Below are positions 53,721 to 61,994 of a DNA stretch of 64,000 nt, one piece after another. The stretch's first letter is position 1. Each line of letters starts with the position of its first letter. The notes under the pieces are model-generated. The model was not told the origin of the DNA and ran no database searches. It saw only the letters and a list, made by a program, of their open reading frames with translations. The translations under genes and the position numbers were made by a program. Origin of the DNA: Bacteroides sp. (GTDB lineage: Bacteria > Bacteroidota > Bacteroidia > Bacteroidales > Bacteroidaceae); NCBI GenBank assembly GCA_022648295.1, contig JALCME010000019.1, positions 40,696 to 104,695 of the forward strand. Reading direction: 5' to 3'.

Positions 53721-54602
53721 ATGACAATAATAGACGGAAAGGCTATTTCCGAACAAGTAAAGCAGGAAATTGCAGCTGAAGTAGCCAGTATTGTTGCTAA
53801 AGGAGGTAAGCGTCCTCATCTGGCTGCAATCTTAGTTGGTCATGACGGAGGCAGCGAAACTTACGTTGCAAATAAAGTAAAAGCTTGTGAAGTATGTGGC
53901 TTCAAATCATCCCTTATTCGTTATGAATCGGATGTCACTGAAGATGAGTTACTCAGTAAAGTTCGCGAACTGAATGAAGATCATGATGTTGACGGTTTTA
54001 TTGTACAACTTCCACTTCCAAAGCATATCTCCGAACAGAAAGTCATTGAGACCATTGATTATCGTAAAGATGTAGACGGATTCCATCCAATCAATGTAGG
54101 GCGCATGTCCATAGGATTACCATGCTATGTATCTGCCACACCCAACGGCATTCTCGAATTATTGAAAAGATACAAAATAGAAACCTCAGGAAAGAAATGT
54201 GTGGTTTTAGGACGCAGCAACATTGTAGGAAAACCGATGGCCGCACTCATGATGCAAAAAGGATACCCGGGAGATGCTACTGTAACCGTCTGCCACAGCC
54301 GAAGCAAAGACTTAATCAAAGAGTGCCAGGAAGCTGATATCATTATTGCTGCAATGGGACAGCCCAACTTTGTAAAAGCAGACATGGTAAAGGAAGGAGC
54401 GGTCATCATTGATGTAGGCACTACGCGTGTACCAGATGCCAGCAAAAAATCAGGATTTAAATTGACAGGAGATGTAAAATTTGACGAAGTAGCTTCCAAA
54501 TGTTCTTTCATCACCCCAGTACCTGGCGGCGTAGGTCCCATGACCATTGTTTCGTTGATGAAGAATACTTTGCTCGCCGGGAAAAAAGCAATTTATAAAT
54601 AA
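53721..54602 (+). CDS. folD: Methylenetetrahydrofolate dehydrogenase / cyclohydrolase
   Basis: Bifunctional one-carbon enzyme of 293 residues. The substrate lysine is in [10 protein letters not shown], the PDGF-like signature region is [14 protein letters not shown] and [14 protein letters not shown], and the NADP-binding loop is [18 protein letters not shown], with [16 protein letters not shown] near the end. It precedes a CapA-like gene by 12 nt. Confidence 0.97.
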   Translation: MTIIDGKAISEQVKQEIAAEVASIVAKGGKRPHLAAILVGHDGGSETYVANKVKACEVCGFKSSLIRYESDVTEDELLSKVRELNEDHDVDGFIVQLPLPKHISEQKVIETIDYRKDVDGFHPINVGRMSIGLPCYVSATPNGILELLKRYKIETSGKKCVVLGRSNIVGKPMAALMMQKGYPGDATVTVCHSRSKDLIKECQEADIIIAAMGQPNFVKADMVKEGAVIIDVGTTRVPDASKKSGFKLTGDVKFDEVASKCSFITPVPGGVGPMTIVSLMKNTLLAGKKAIYK

Positions 54603-54614
54603 ACGGAACCAACA

Positions 54615-55700
54615 ATGAGAAAATTCATTGTTCTTATCACCTTATTACATAGCGTAACCCTATCTGCTCAGGAAAGGATTACGCTATTATTTGCTGGTGA
54701 CCTCATGCAACATCAGGGACAAATAGATGCCGCATATACTGCCCCAGACAACTATGACTATTCACCCTGTTTTTCTTTGGTAAAAGAGCAAATCAGCAAG
54801 GCGGACATTGCCATAGGAAATTTGGAAGTAACTCTGGGAGGAAAACCATATAAAGGATATCCCGCTTTCAGTGCACCCGACGAGTATTTGTCTGCGATTA
54901 AAAATGCAGGTTTCGATATTCTGCTTACAGCCAATAACCACTGCCTTGACCGGAGAAAGAAAGGTCTGGAACGCACCATCACCATGCTGGATTCCCTACA
55001 TATTTCCCATTTAGGTACCTATACAAACATCCAACAGCGTGAGCAGCATTATCCTTTGCTGATCTGCAAAAATGGATTCCGCATTGTTTTGCTCAACTAT
55101 ACCTATGCCACTAACGGAATACAAGTTACCTCTCCTAATATAGTAAACTACATAGACCGGCAAACCATATTGGAAGATATTCACAAAGCGCAATCCATGC
55201 AACCGGATGCTATTATAGCCTGTATGCACTGGGGTATTGAATATCAGTCCCTGCCCAACCGGGAGCAACGAGACCTGGCCAAATGGATGATTCAACAGGG
55301 AGTAACTCACATCATTGGCAGCCATCCGCATGTAGTGCAACCTTTGGAGATGGTAACAGACAGTATTGATAAAAGACAGCACATCATTGTATATTCATTG
55401 GGAAACTTTATATCTAACATGAGCAAAATCAATACAGACGGTGGACTCATGTTCACATTAGAATTAGAGAAGACGCCGTATTCAGCTGACAGTATCCGCA
55501 TTCGCCAATGTGGATATAATTTAGTATGGACAGGACGTCCCAACCTGACCGGAAAGAAAAATTTTATTCTTTATCCGGTAAACGACTCTTCTTGCGAAAC
55601 TCTACCCCCAGCAGCTCGTAACCGATTGAATCTCTTCACTAAAAACACGCGAAACCTCCTTAAACAACACAATGTGGGAATAGAGGAATACGAACAATAA
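54615..55700 (+). CDS. CapA-family (PGA_cap) metallophosphatase-like protein
   Basis: A 361-residue exported protein: signal peptide MRKFIVLITLLHSVTLSAQ. It has the calcineurin-like motifs LLFAGDLMQHQGQ, IAIGNLEVTLGG, TANNHCLDRRKKG, CMHWGIEYQS and IIGSHPHVVQPLE of the CapA family, known from poly-gamma-glutamate capsule systems. No capB or capC genes are nearby, so a role in capsule is not supported; the substrate is unknown. It lies 12 nt after folD. Confidence 0.9.
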   Translation: MRKFIVLITLLHSVTLSAQERITLLFAGDLMQHQGQIDAAYTAPDNYDYSPCFSLVKEQISKADIAIGNLEVTLGGKPYKGYPAFSAPDEYLSAIKNAGFDILLTANNHCLDRRKKGLERTITMLDSLHISHLGTYTNIQQREQHYPLLICKNGFRIVLLNYTYATNGIQVTSPNIVNYIDRQTILEDIHKAQSMQPDAIIACMHWGIEYQSLPNREQRDLAKWMIQQGVTHIIGSHPHVVQPLEMVTDSIDKRQHIIVYSLGNFISNMSKINTDGGLMFTLELEKTPYSADSIRIRQCGYNLVWTGRPNLTGKKNFILYPVNDSSCETLPPAARNRLNLFTKNTRNLLKQHNVGIEEYEQ

Positions 55701-55733
55701 ATGAGATTAGGGCATAAAAATATTAAGTGAAAA

Positions 55734-55764
55734 TTTGCAGTATCAAAGATAATATCTATCTTTG
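55734..55764 (+). promoter_or_regulatory. Promoter of tRNA-His
   Basis: TTTG (55734-55737), 19-nt spacer, TATCTTTG (55757-55764); the tRNA starts 28 nt later. Confidence 0.75.
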
Positions 55765-55792
55765 CACCGCGTTTGAAAAAGGACGTAAACAT

Positions 55793-55870
55793 GGTGGCTG
55801 TAGTTCAGTTGGTTAGAGCGTCAGATTGTGGTTCTGAATGTCGGGGGTTCGAGTCCCCTCTGCCACCCCA
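55793..55870 (+). tRNA. tRNA-His (GTG)
   Basis: Cloverleaf with an extra G at -1 paired to C73, as required for tRNA-His. The anticodon stem is TCAGA/TCTGA with loop TTGTGGT, placing GTG at 55828-55830. The T arm has GGGGGTTCGAGTCCCC. CCA is encoded at 55868-55870. In my reading position 6 pairs T with T, a likely tolerated mismatch. Confidence 0.94.
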
Positions 55871-55875
55871 AAATT

Positions 55876-55912
55876 AAGAGGAAATTCAATAAGAATATTC
55901 CTCTTTTTTTGT
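55876..55912 (+). terminator. Terminator after tRNA-His
   Basis: AAGAGGAA (55876-55883) and TTCCTCTT (55898-55905) followed by further T residues. Confidence 0.8.
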
Positions 55913-55990
55913 ATCTCAAGGATGTTATAGTAGATATACCGGAAAGACAACTCACATTATCAATAAGACAAAAGAACGGCCAACCAACAA

Positions 55991-56190
55991 GTTAAGTTAC
56001 AGCATAGACTCTGTTTTCTATAGGAAAACGATTCGTTTTGCTATGGGAAACAGTTTGTTTTGCTATAGAAAACAAACTGTTTTGACCTTCAAAACACTTC
56101 ATTTTAAGTATCAAAACAAAGTATTTTAAAGATCAGAAAGGAATCAGTCACATAGCTATTGGCATTCTTTGCTATAAGATTCAAAAGCAG
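55991..56190. repeat. 22-bp-period palindromic array, locus 3
   Basis: Units starting 56013, 56035, 56057, 56079, 56101 and 56123 keep an exact 22-bp period. Each begins [GA]TTTT and has AAAAC or a close variant at about position 12. Units 2 and 3 form a 14-bp perfect inverted repeat, AAACAGTTTGTTTT (56048-56061) with AAAACAAACTGTTT (56069-56082). Weaker units continue on both sides; one at about 56166 contains TTTGCTATAAGA. It follows the tRNA-His terminator. Confidence 0.8.
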
Positions 56191-56197
56191 GTTCCCC

Positions 56198-56260
56198 CTA
56201 CAACCCCTTATTGTTGGAACAGAGACGGATGTATTCCTGCTCTTCAGGAGTGAGCGTCAA
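56198..56260 (-). pseudogene. Possible coding relic
   Basis: On the minus strand a 20-codon open frame reads LTLTPEEQEYIRLCSNNKGL and then stop. It resembles the end of a real protein, with a stop just before its beginning. No family is recognised; it may be a decayed gene fragment. Confidence 0.25.
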
Positions 56261-56310
56261 TTACAAGTAACGTAATCCCTAATTGTTTACCCATTGTTTA
56301 CCTCAAGATT

Positions 56311-56367
56311 ATGGCAACATTTAAAGCATTAATCAAAAAAGAAAAGATGCGCTCCGATAAGACATGA
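56311..56367 (+). pseudogene. Truncated start of a tyrosine recombinase (integrase)
   Basis: ATG at 56311 gives MATFKALIKKEKMRSDKT and then TGA at 56365. The opening MATFKA-type sequence is that of many Bacteroides tyrosine recombinases of conjugative and phage elements. Only 18 codons remain; the promoter of the next gene begins 8 nt later. This suggests a deleted element that had integrated at tRNA-His. Confidence 0.45.
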
Positions 56368-56374
56368 AATTCAC

Positions 56375-56382
56375 TATCTTTG
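56375..56382 (+). promoter_or_regulatory. -7 box for the radical SAM gene
   Basis: TATCTTTG, 29 nt before the ATG at 56412. No TTG box at the usual distance. Confidence 0.55.
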
Positions 56383-56411
56383 CACAATTAAGATCAAAAA
56401 CAATCGGGTAA

Positions 56412-58052
56412 ATGAAAATTCTCTGGCTCGACCTAAATAGCTCATACGCACACTCATCACTGGCACTTCCTGCTTTGCATGCACAACTGGCAAACAACAA
56501 TGCAATAGAATGGAGTGTCGTATCAACTACTATCAATGAACAAATAGGAACAACCGTCAATGAAATCTATAATAGTCAACCCGACATCATAGCAGCAACA
56601 GCCTGGCTATTCAACCACGAACAATTGATGCATATTCTTTCGAGGGTAAAGGCTTTACTTCCATCGTGCTGCATCATACTTGGCGGACCGGAGTTTTTAG
56701 GTGATAACAAAACTTTCCTGTATACCAATACGTTTGTGAGCTGCGTATTCAGGGGAGAAGGTGAAGAAGCCTTTCCATTATGGTTAGCTTGTTGGCAACA
56801 ACCTGATAAATGGCATGCCATTCCGGGGTTGTGTTATTTGGACGTCCAAAACAACTACATTGACAATGGCATAGCACGCGTACTTAATTACGCCGGACTC
56901 ATTCCTCCCGAAGAAAGTAGATTCTTTAATTGGAGCAAACCGTTTGTGCAATTGGAAACTACACGGGGATGTTTCAATACTTGTGCATTCTGCGTCAGTG
57001 GAGGCGAAAAGCCAGTACGTTCTCTGTCGATTGAAACTATCCGAAAACGTCTTCAGGTCATCCACCAACATGGCATCAAGAATATACGGGTACTTGACCG
57101 GACTTTTAACTACAACTCACATCGTGCCAAAGAACTCATCAATTTGTTTCTCGAATACTACCCGGACATCCGGTTCCATTTGGAAATTCACCCGGCTTTA
57201 TTGTCTGATGATTTAAAGAACGATTTAAAATCACTCCCCAAAGGATTACTCCACCTTGAAGCGGGAATACAAAGTTTACACGAACCGGTACTCCAAAAAA
57301 GCCGGAGAATGGGTAAACTGAGTGACGCATTGGAAGGGCTAAAATTCTTGTGCTCACTTCCTAACATGGAAACCCATGCCGACTTGATAGCCGGACTTCC
57401 ACTTTACCATTTATCTGAGATTTTTGAAGATGTCCGCACGCTTGCCCAATACAAAGCTGGAGAAATTCAGCTGGAATCATTAAAGCTTTTACCCGGAACA
57501 GAAATGCGACGAAGGGCTGTGGAGCTGGGCATTGCATACTCCCCTTTACCTCCTTACGAAGTGCTGCAAACCAATGAGATCAGTACCAGCGAATTGCAAA
57601 CAGCGAGACAACTGTCCCGGCTGCTTGATGAATTTTACAATACGCCGGCCTGGCAATCTATAACTCGTAGACTCATTATAGAACAGCAAAATTTTCTTCA
57701 TCGTTTTTTGGATTATCTCATCCGATTCAATCTCATAGACCAACCGATGAGCTTGGAAAAGCGCGGACTTGTTCTCTACCAGTTCTGCAAAGAAGCTTAT
57801 CCGGATTATCAAATTGCAATGAGCATTGCCTGGATAGAAGCAGGGATGTCATTAAAAAAACTGCCCGCCGAAAACGTAAAGACCAAGCATCAAACGGCTC
57901 CTTCCGAATGGAATATCATATATGGAGAATACAGGGATGATCTCCGTCTTTGTTTTCTACCTACAGACGAAATAATCGGGCAAGGTTATTGGTTCGGATT
58001 TGAAACGGAAGTCCAAAAAATCCATCCTGTATTCAAGGCAATTAGTAAATAG
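56412..58052 (+). CDS. B12-binding-domain radical SAM protein
   Basis: A 546-residue enzyme. The N-terminal cobalamin-binding-like Rossmann domain (about 1-135) starts MKILWLDLNSSYAHSSLALP, but the usual His-binding signature is not seen. The radical SAM cluster is TRGCFNTCAFC (Cys-x3-Cys-x2-Cys) at about residue 185. The C-terminal part with FHRFLDYLIRF-like helices fits the DUF4080 region often found with such proteins. The substrate is unknown. It precedes the pentapeptide-repeat gene by 6 nt. Confidence 0.9.
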   Translation: MKILWLDLNSSYAHSSLALPALHAQLANNNAIEWSVVSTTINEQIGTTVNEIYNSQPDIIAATAWLFNHEQLMHILSRVKALLPSCCIILGGPEFLGDNKTFLYTNTFVSCVFRGEGEEAFPLWLACWQQPDKWHAIPGLCYLDVQNNYIDNGIARVLNYAGLIPPEESRFFNWSKPFVQLETTRGCFNTCAFCVSGGEKPVRSLSIETIRKRLQVIHQHGIKNIRVLDRTFNYNSHRAKELINLFLEYYPDIRFHLEIHPALLSDDLKNDLKSLPKGLLHLEAGIQSLHEPVLQKSRRMGKLSDALEGLKFLCSLPNMETHADLIAGLPLYHLSEIFEDVRTLAQYKAGEIQLESLKLLPGTEMRRRAVELGIAYSPLPPYEVLQTNEISTSELQTARQLSRLLDEFYNTPAWQSITRRLIIEQQNFLHRFLDYLIRFNLIDQPMSLEKRGLVLYQFCKEAYPDYQIAMSIAWIEAGMSLKKLPAENVKTKHQTAPSEWNIIYGEYRDDLRLCFLPTDEIIGQGYWFGFETEVQKIHPVFKAISK

Positions 58053-58058
58053 GACGCA

Positions 58059-58616
58059 ATGGAAGACAAGCGCATAGAAAAAGCTGATTTTTCAAAGGAA
58101 CAACTGGAAGAGCATTATTATCAATGCACTTTCGAGAAATGTAATTTTGCTGAGCAAACAATAGGAAGAGTAATGTTTGAACAATGCACGTTTAATGAGT
58201 GCAACTTTTCTTTAGTAAAAACGAATAACACATCTTGGCTAAATGCCCTATTTACAGGCTGCAAAATGACCGGAATTGATTTCAGTGGAAGCAATCGTTT
58301 CGGCATTTCCCTGAAATTCAAGGACTGCCTCCTTTCTTACGCACTATTCACTGAAATGAAATTGCAGGGAACGTCATTTACCAACTGTGACTTGCAGAAT
58401 GCCGATTTCATGGAAACAGATCTGTCCAAATCAATCTTCACGGAATGTGAGCTATGCTACGCTTCATTCCACCATACCAATTTAGAAGAAGCAGACTTCA
58501 CTACTGCGCATAACTATAGCCTCAACCCCACAGCCAATCGACTTAGAAAGGCTAAATTTTCTCGTTACGGGTTGGAAGGATTACTTAGCGGTTTAGGAAT
58601 AAAGATAGTTGATTAG
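58059..58616 (+). CDS. Pentapeptide-repeat protein
   Basis: A 185-residue right-handed beta helix built of A(D/N)LXX-type repeats: CTFEKCNFAEQ, CTFNECNFS, CDLQNADFMETDLS and NLEEADF are examples of the five-residue rhythm. Cysteines often replace the central residue. DNA-gyrase-protecting members (Qnr, MfpA) share the fold, but this protein has no proven role. It follows the radical SAM gene. Confidence 0.9.
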   Translation: MEDKRIEKADFSKEQLEEHYYQCTFEKCNFAEQTIGRVMFEQCTFNECNFSLVKTNNTSWLNALFTGCKMTGIDFSGSNRFGISLKFKDCLLSYALFTEMKLQGTSFTNCDLQNADFMETDLSKSIFTECELCYASFHHTNLEEADFTTAHNYSLNPTANRLRKAKFSRYGLEGLLSGLGIKIVD

Positions 58617-58621
58617 CGAAA

Positions 58622-58996
58622 TTAAATGCCGGCGGCTTTCATCCGAACCCGATCTTTCAAAATATCGTCCATGTTATTCTTGGCCCAGACAATTAAAGAA
58701 TCAATGAGAGGTAGCAAAGACATGGCCCGGTCAGTCAACGAATATTCTACTTTTGGAGGAACCTGTGCATAAACTTTGCGGACTACAAAACCATCTTCTT
58801 CTAAAGTTCGTAGCGTCACAGTCAACATTTTTTGCGAAATATCCGGTATAGCCTTATGTAGTTCACTGAATCGCATTACAGGATTCTGCTGTAAAGTATA
58901 GAGCAATAGCATTGACCATTTATCTCCTATACGTGCCATTATATTTCGGATGGGACACTCCGGGTAAACATCACTGTGATCTGTCATTCTGTTCAT
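58622..58996 (-). CDS. HxlR family transcriptional regulator
   Basis: A 124-residue winged-helix protein. The start with CPIRNIMARIGDKWSMLLLYTL, RFSELHKAIPDISQKMLTVTL and the wing in DGFVVRKVYAQVPPKVEYSLTD are typical HxlR features; these proteins often sense redox or aldehyde stress through the first cysteine. It converges on the pentapeptide-repeat gene with 5 nt between. No target gene is evident. Confidence 0.92.
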   Translation of the reverse strand: MNRMTDHSDVYPECPIRNIMARIGDKWSMLLLYTLQQNPVMRFSELHKAIPDISQKMLTVTLRTLEEDGFVVRKVYAQVPPKVEYSLTDRAMSLLPLIDSLIVWAKNNMDDILKDRVRMKAAGI

Positions 58997-59061
58997 TTCT
59001 TATTCTATTAAGCTTTTGCAATACAAAAGTAATCAATATTCGTTTTTACACAATAATATAT

Positions 59062-59916
59062 TTATTGAAAAACAAATGAATCTGCACATGCATAGCCTTC
59101 TTTATAAAAGTCGGTCAGCTTATGGATATCCCGTTCAATTCGTCCTACAACAATAGGCATTTGAGGACGGATAACAACAATTTTGCCTTCATCTTCCATC
59201 CGTTCCACCATTTCAAGTTGCTCATTATACACCGTACACCGTTTGCTTAAGGCTTCACGCATTTTGGGATATTTGCGATAAATAAACGAAGGAACACGAA
59301 TATCTTTGTGCTCTTTACGATATCCTCTGTTTCGAGTGAGAATCACTACATTACGGGTATAGCCATCAGTATATGCCCTCATCAGGGGAATACTATCCAC
59401 AATGCCACCATCGAGCATAGGCTGATTATCAACATATGCAATAGGACACATCAGGGGCAAACTACTGGAAGCGCGGACAATATCAATCAGGCGTTTTTTA
59501 TCTTGTTTCTCTTCAAAATAATTCGCTTCACCGGTCAGGCAATTGGAAGTCACCATCACGTATCTTGCCTGAGAATTAAAATAAGTTTCATAGTCATACG
59601 GCAAAATATGCTCGGGAAAATCTTCAAAAAGCAAATCAAAGTCCATGATATTACGCTTCTTCAAAAGATGCTTAAAACCAATGTACTGATATTGTTCCAA
59701 CAGATCAATATTACTATACTTGGCACGTCCTCTTTGCCCCGACATGTAAGAAAGCCCATTACATGCTCCGGCACTGACCCCAATCACATAAGGGAAACGT
59801 ATTCCACGATCCATGAAATTATCAAGCACGCCGCATGTAAATACGCCACGCATACCTCCACCCTCAAGTACCAGCCCTGTCTGCGAATCAATATGTACAG
59901 TTTTCTCCATATCCAT
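59062..59916 (-). CDS. Patatin-like phospholipase
   Basis: A patatin-family serine hydrolase of about 284 residues. The nucleophile is in GVSAGACNG (G-x-S-x-G), the oxyanion-hole segment is LEGGGMRGVFTCGVLD, and the catalytic Asp is in LDGGIVDSIPL. I start at ATG 59914-59916 (MDMEKTVHIDS), because the TATCTTTG box at 59931-59938 on the minus strand would lie inside a longer frame that begins at 59952. Substrate is unknown. Confidence 0.9.
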   Translation of the reverse strand: MDMEKTVHIDSQTGLVLEGGGMRGVFTCGVLDNFMDRGIRFPYVIGVSAGACNGLSYMSGQRGRAKYSNIDLLEQYQYIGFKHLLKKRNIMDFDLLFEDFPEHILPYDYETYFNSQARYVMVTSNCLTGEANYFEEKQDKKRLIDIVRASSSLPLMCPIAYVDNQPMLDGGIVDSIPLMRAYTDGYTRNVVILTRNRGYRKEHKDIRVPSFIYRKYPKMREALSKRCTVYNEQLEMVERMEDEGKIVVIRPQMPIVVGRIERDIHKLTDFYKEGYACADSFVFQ

Positions 59917-59930
59917 AAGAATAAATTTCA

Positions 59931-59938
59931 CAAAGATA
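59931..59938 (-). promoter_or_regulatory. -7 box for the patatin gene
   Basis: CAAAGATA on the plus strand reads TATCTTTG on the minus strand, close to the chosen start; it argues against the longer 59952 start. Confidence 0.5.
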
Positions 59939-59962
59939 ACCTTTCTTTTCAATATTCTGCCT

Positions 59963-59970
59963 ATCTTTGC
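59963..59970 (+). promoter_or_regulatory. -7 box for the C1 peptidase
   Basis: TATCTTTG, 31 nt before the ATG at 60002. It stands back to back with the patatin promoter. Confidence 0.6.
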
Positions 59971-60001
59971 CTCAACAACAAATTATAACCACATATTAAT
60001 T

Positions 60002-61192
60002 ATGATAAAAAAGTCGATTTTGATTGCCGTCTTGGCATTATCAAGCATGAGTATGGTGGCTCAAGATACACCTAAAAAAGGAGATGGTTTCATCTTTACT
60101 ACAATTAAAGAAAACCCTATTACCTCTATTAAAAACCAGAACCGCTCAAGCACGTGCTGGAGTTTTTCAAGTCTTGGTTTTCTGGAATCGGAATTACTGC
60201 GTAAAGGTAAAGGAGAATATGATTTATCCGAAATGTTTATTGTACACCATACTATGGTAGACCGCGCAGTTAATTACGTACGTTACCACGGAGACAGCTC
60301 TTTCTCACCGGGCGGAAGTTTCTACGATGTACTTTACTGCATGAAAAACTACGGTTTTGTACCACAAGAAGTGATGCCGGGAATTATGTATGGAGATACA
60401 CTCCCTGTACATGCCGAGCTAGATGCTGTAGCGGGAGCATACATGGATGCCATAGCCAAAGGAAAGCTGAAAAAACTGACTCCTGTATGGAGAAACGGTT
60501 TGAGTGCAATCTACGATACTTATTTGGGAAATTATCCCGAAAAATTCACTTATAAAGGAAAAGAATATACTCCGAAAACATTTGCCGAATCCCTCGGATT
60601 GAATCCAGACGACTATGTTTCTTTAACTTCATATACCCACCACCCGTTCTATACCCAGTTCGCCCTCGAAATTCAAGACAACTGGCGCAACGCTTTATCA
60701 TGGAATCTACCTTTAGACGAATTGATGGAAGTGATGGACTATGCAGTAAAGCAGGGTTATACTATAGCTTGGGGAAGCGATGTCAGCGAAAACGGATTTA
60801 CACGTGATGGCATAGCTGTAGTTCCCGATGCCAGCAAAGGTGCAGAATTAACAGGTAGCGATATGGCTCACTGGACCGGACTGAAGCCTGACGAAAAGCG
60901 TAAAGAGTTAACATCAAAACCTCTTCCTGAAATTAAAGTTACTCAAGACTTACGCCAAGAAGGGTTCGATGACTGGGAAACAACAGACGATCACGGCATG
61001 GTAATCTATGGAATTGCCAAAGACCAAACCGGCAAAGAATACTTTATGGTAAAGAACTCCTGGGGTAAAGCCGGTAAGTACAAAGGCATTTGGTATGCTT
61101 CCAAAGCTTTCGTTGCCTATAAAACGATGAACATCCTGGTCAATAAGAATGCAATACCTAAAGACATTGCAAAGAAGATCGGAATTAAATAA
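60002..61192 (+). CDS. Secreted C1 peptidase, bleomycin hydrolase type
   Basis: A 396-residue papain-fold peptidase. Signal peptide MIKKSILIAVLALSSMSMVAQ; catalytic Cys in SSTCWSFSSLGFLESELL, His in DDHGMVIYGIAKD and Asn in MVKNSWGKAG. Bleomycin hydrolase/PepC aminopeptidases are usually cytoplasmic, so the export signal suggests periplasmic or secreted action, as is common in Bacteroides. The upstream frame to 59813 is non-coding. Confidence 0.92.
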   Translation: MIKKSILIAVLALSSMSMVAQDTPKKGDGFIFTTIKENPITSIKNQNRSSTCWSFSSLGFLESELLRKGKGEYDLSEMFIVHHTMVDRAVNYVRYHGDSSFSPGGSFYDVLYCMKNYGFVPQEVMPGIMYGDTLPVHAELDAVAGAYMDAIAKGKLKKLTPVWRNGLSAIYDTYLGNYPEKFTYKGKEYTPKTFAESLGLNPDDYVSLTSYTHHPFYTQFALEIQDNWRNALSWNLPLDELMEVMDYAVKQGYTIAWGSDVSENGFTRDGIAVVPDASKGAELTGSDMAHWTGLKPDEKRKELTSKPLPEIKVTQDLRQEGFDDWETTDDHGMVIYGIAKDQTGKEYFMVKNSWGKAGKYKGIWYASKAFVAYKTMNILVNKNAIPKDIAKKIGIK

Positions 61193-61234
61193 TCAATCAG
61201 ATATTCCGTTCAACAAATAAAAAGCGGAAAAATG

Positions 61235-61285
61235 AAAGAAACGAGGCTGTCTCACTATTCTAGTCTGAGACAACCTCGTTTCTTT
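61235..61285. terminator. Bidirectional terminator
   Basis: AAAGAAACGAGG (61235-61246) and CCTCGTTTCTTT (61274-61285) plus the inner TGTCTCA/TGAGACA pair make a nearly 20-bp stem between the converging peptidase and LytTR genes. It reaches the last codon of the LytTR gene. Confidence 0.85.
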
Positions 61286-61979
61286 ATTTCATCATCCGGC
61301 TATTGATAAATTCCATAAACTTATCCTTATAATTTTCCCCTACCGGAATGTAAGCACTTCCAAAAATAATCCTTAACCGTGAGACTTCCGTAATCTTCCT
61401 CAGGTTGACAATATAAGAACGATGTACCCGCATAAACTGCGAAGAGGGCAAGCTTTCTTCCAGCTTCTTTATGCTAATCAAAGGCATCAAAGGTTTGTCC
61501 TCACCTTCCACATAGATACGAACGTACTCACTCATGCCTTCAATGTATTTAATATCCGACAGATTAACCAAGACAACACGAGAGTCACTCTTTACAAAGA
61601 TCGTACCATTTTGAGGAACTGCATATTCCATCCACTTACGGGCTTTATCTACCGCTTTAAGGAAATCCTGAAAACCGAACGGCTTCAATAAATAATCCAC
61701 GGCATCCACTTTAAAACCCTCTACTGCATATTCCGAATAGGCGGTAGTGAATATAACCAAAGGCTTCTCCACTAAAGAACGAACAAAGTCCAGCCCATTT
61801 AAATCGGGCATGTTAATATCAATGAAGAGCAAATCTATCCTTTGGGAAGAAATTTGCTTCATTGCTTCAAAAGTATCTTGGCAAGATGCCACCAGGTTTA
61901 AAAACGACACGCGGGAAACGTACCCCGTTAATTGGGCTAATGCCAAAGGCTCGTCATCAATAGCTATACAATTTATCAT
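61284..61979 (-). CDS. LytTR response regulator
   Basis: A 231-residue regulator: receiver domain with the phospho-acceptor Asp in LLFIDINMPDLNG (residue about 54) and TTAYSEYAVEGF and DYLLKPFGF, then the LytTR DNA-binding domain (about 135-231) with VKSDSRVVLVNLSDIKYIEG and FMRVHRSYIVNLRKI. It is 15 nt after its partner kinase gene and converges on the peptidase gene. Confidence 0.94.
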   Translation of the reverse strand: MINCIAIDDEPLALAQLTGYVSRVSFLNLVASCQDTFEAMKQISSQRIDLLFIDINMPDLNGLDFVRSLVEKPLVIFTTAYSEYAVEGFKVDAVDYLLKPFGFQDFLKAVDKARKWMEYAVPQNGTIFVKSDSRVVLVNLSDIKYIEGMSEYVRIYVEGEDKPLMPLISIKKLEESLPSSQFMRVHRSYIVNLRKITEVSRLRIIFGSAYIPVGENYKDKFMEFINSRMMK

Positions 61980-61994
61980 GATTCTAATTATTGA

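Noticed and set aside
56198..56260. Functional 20-residue peptide gene
   Set aside because: No start codon context or promoter; kept only as a possible relic.
59813..60001. N-terminal extension of the C1 peptidase
   Set aside because: The extension overlaps the patatin gene and both promoters; the ATG at 60002 begins a perfect signal peptide.
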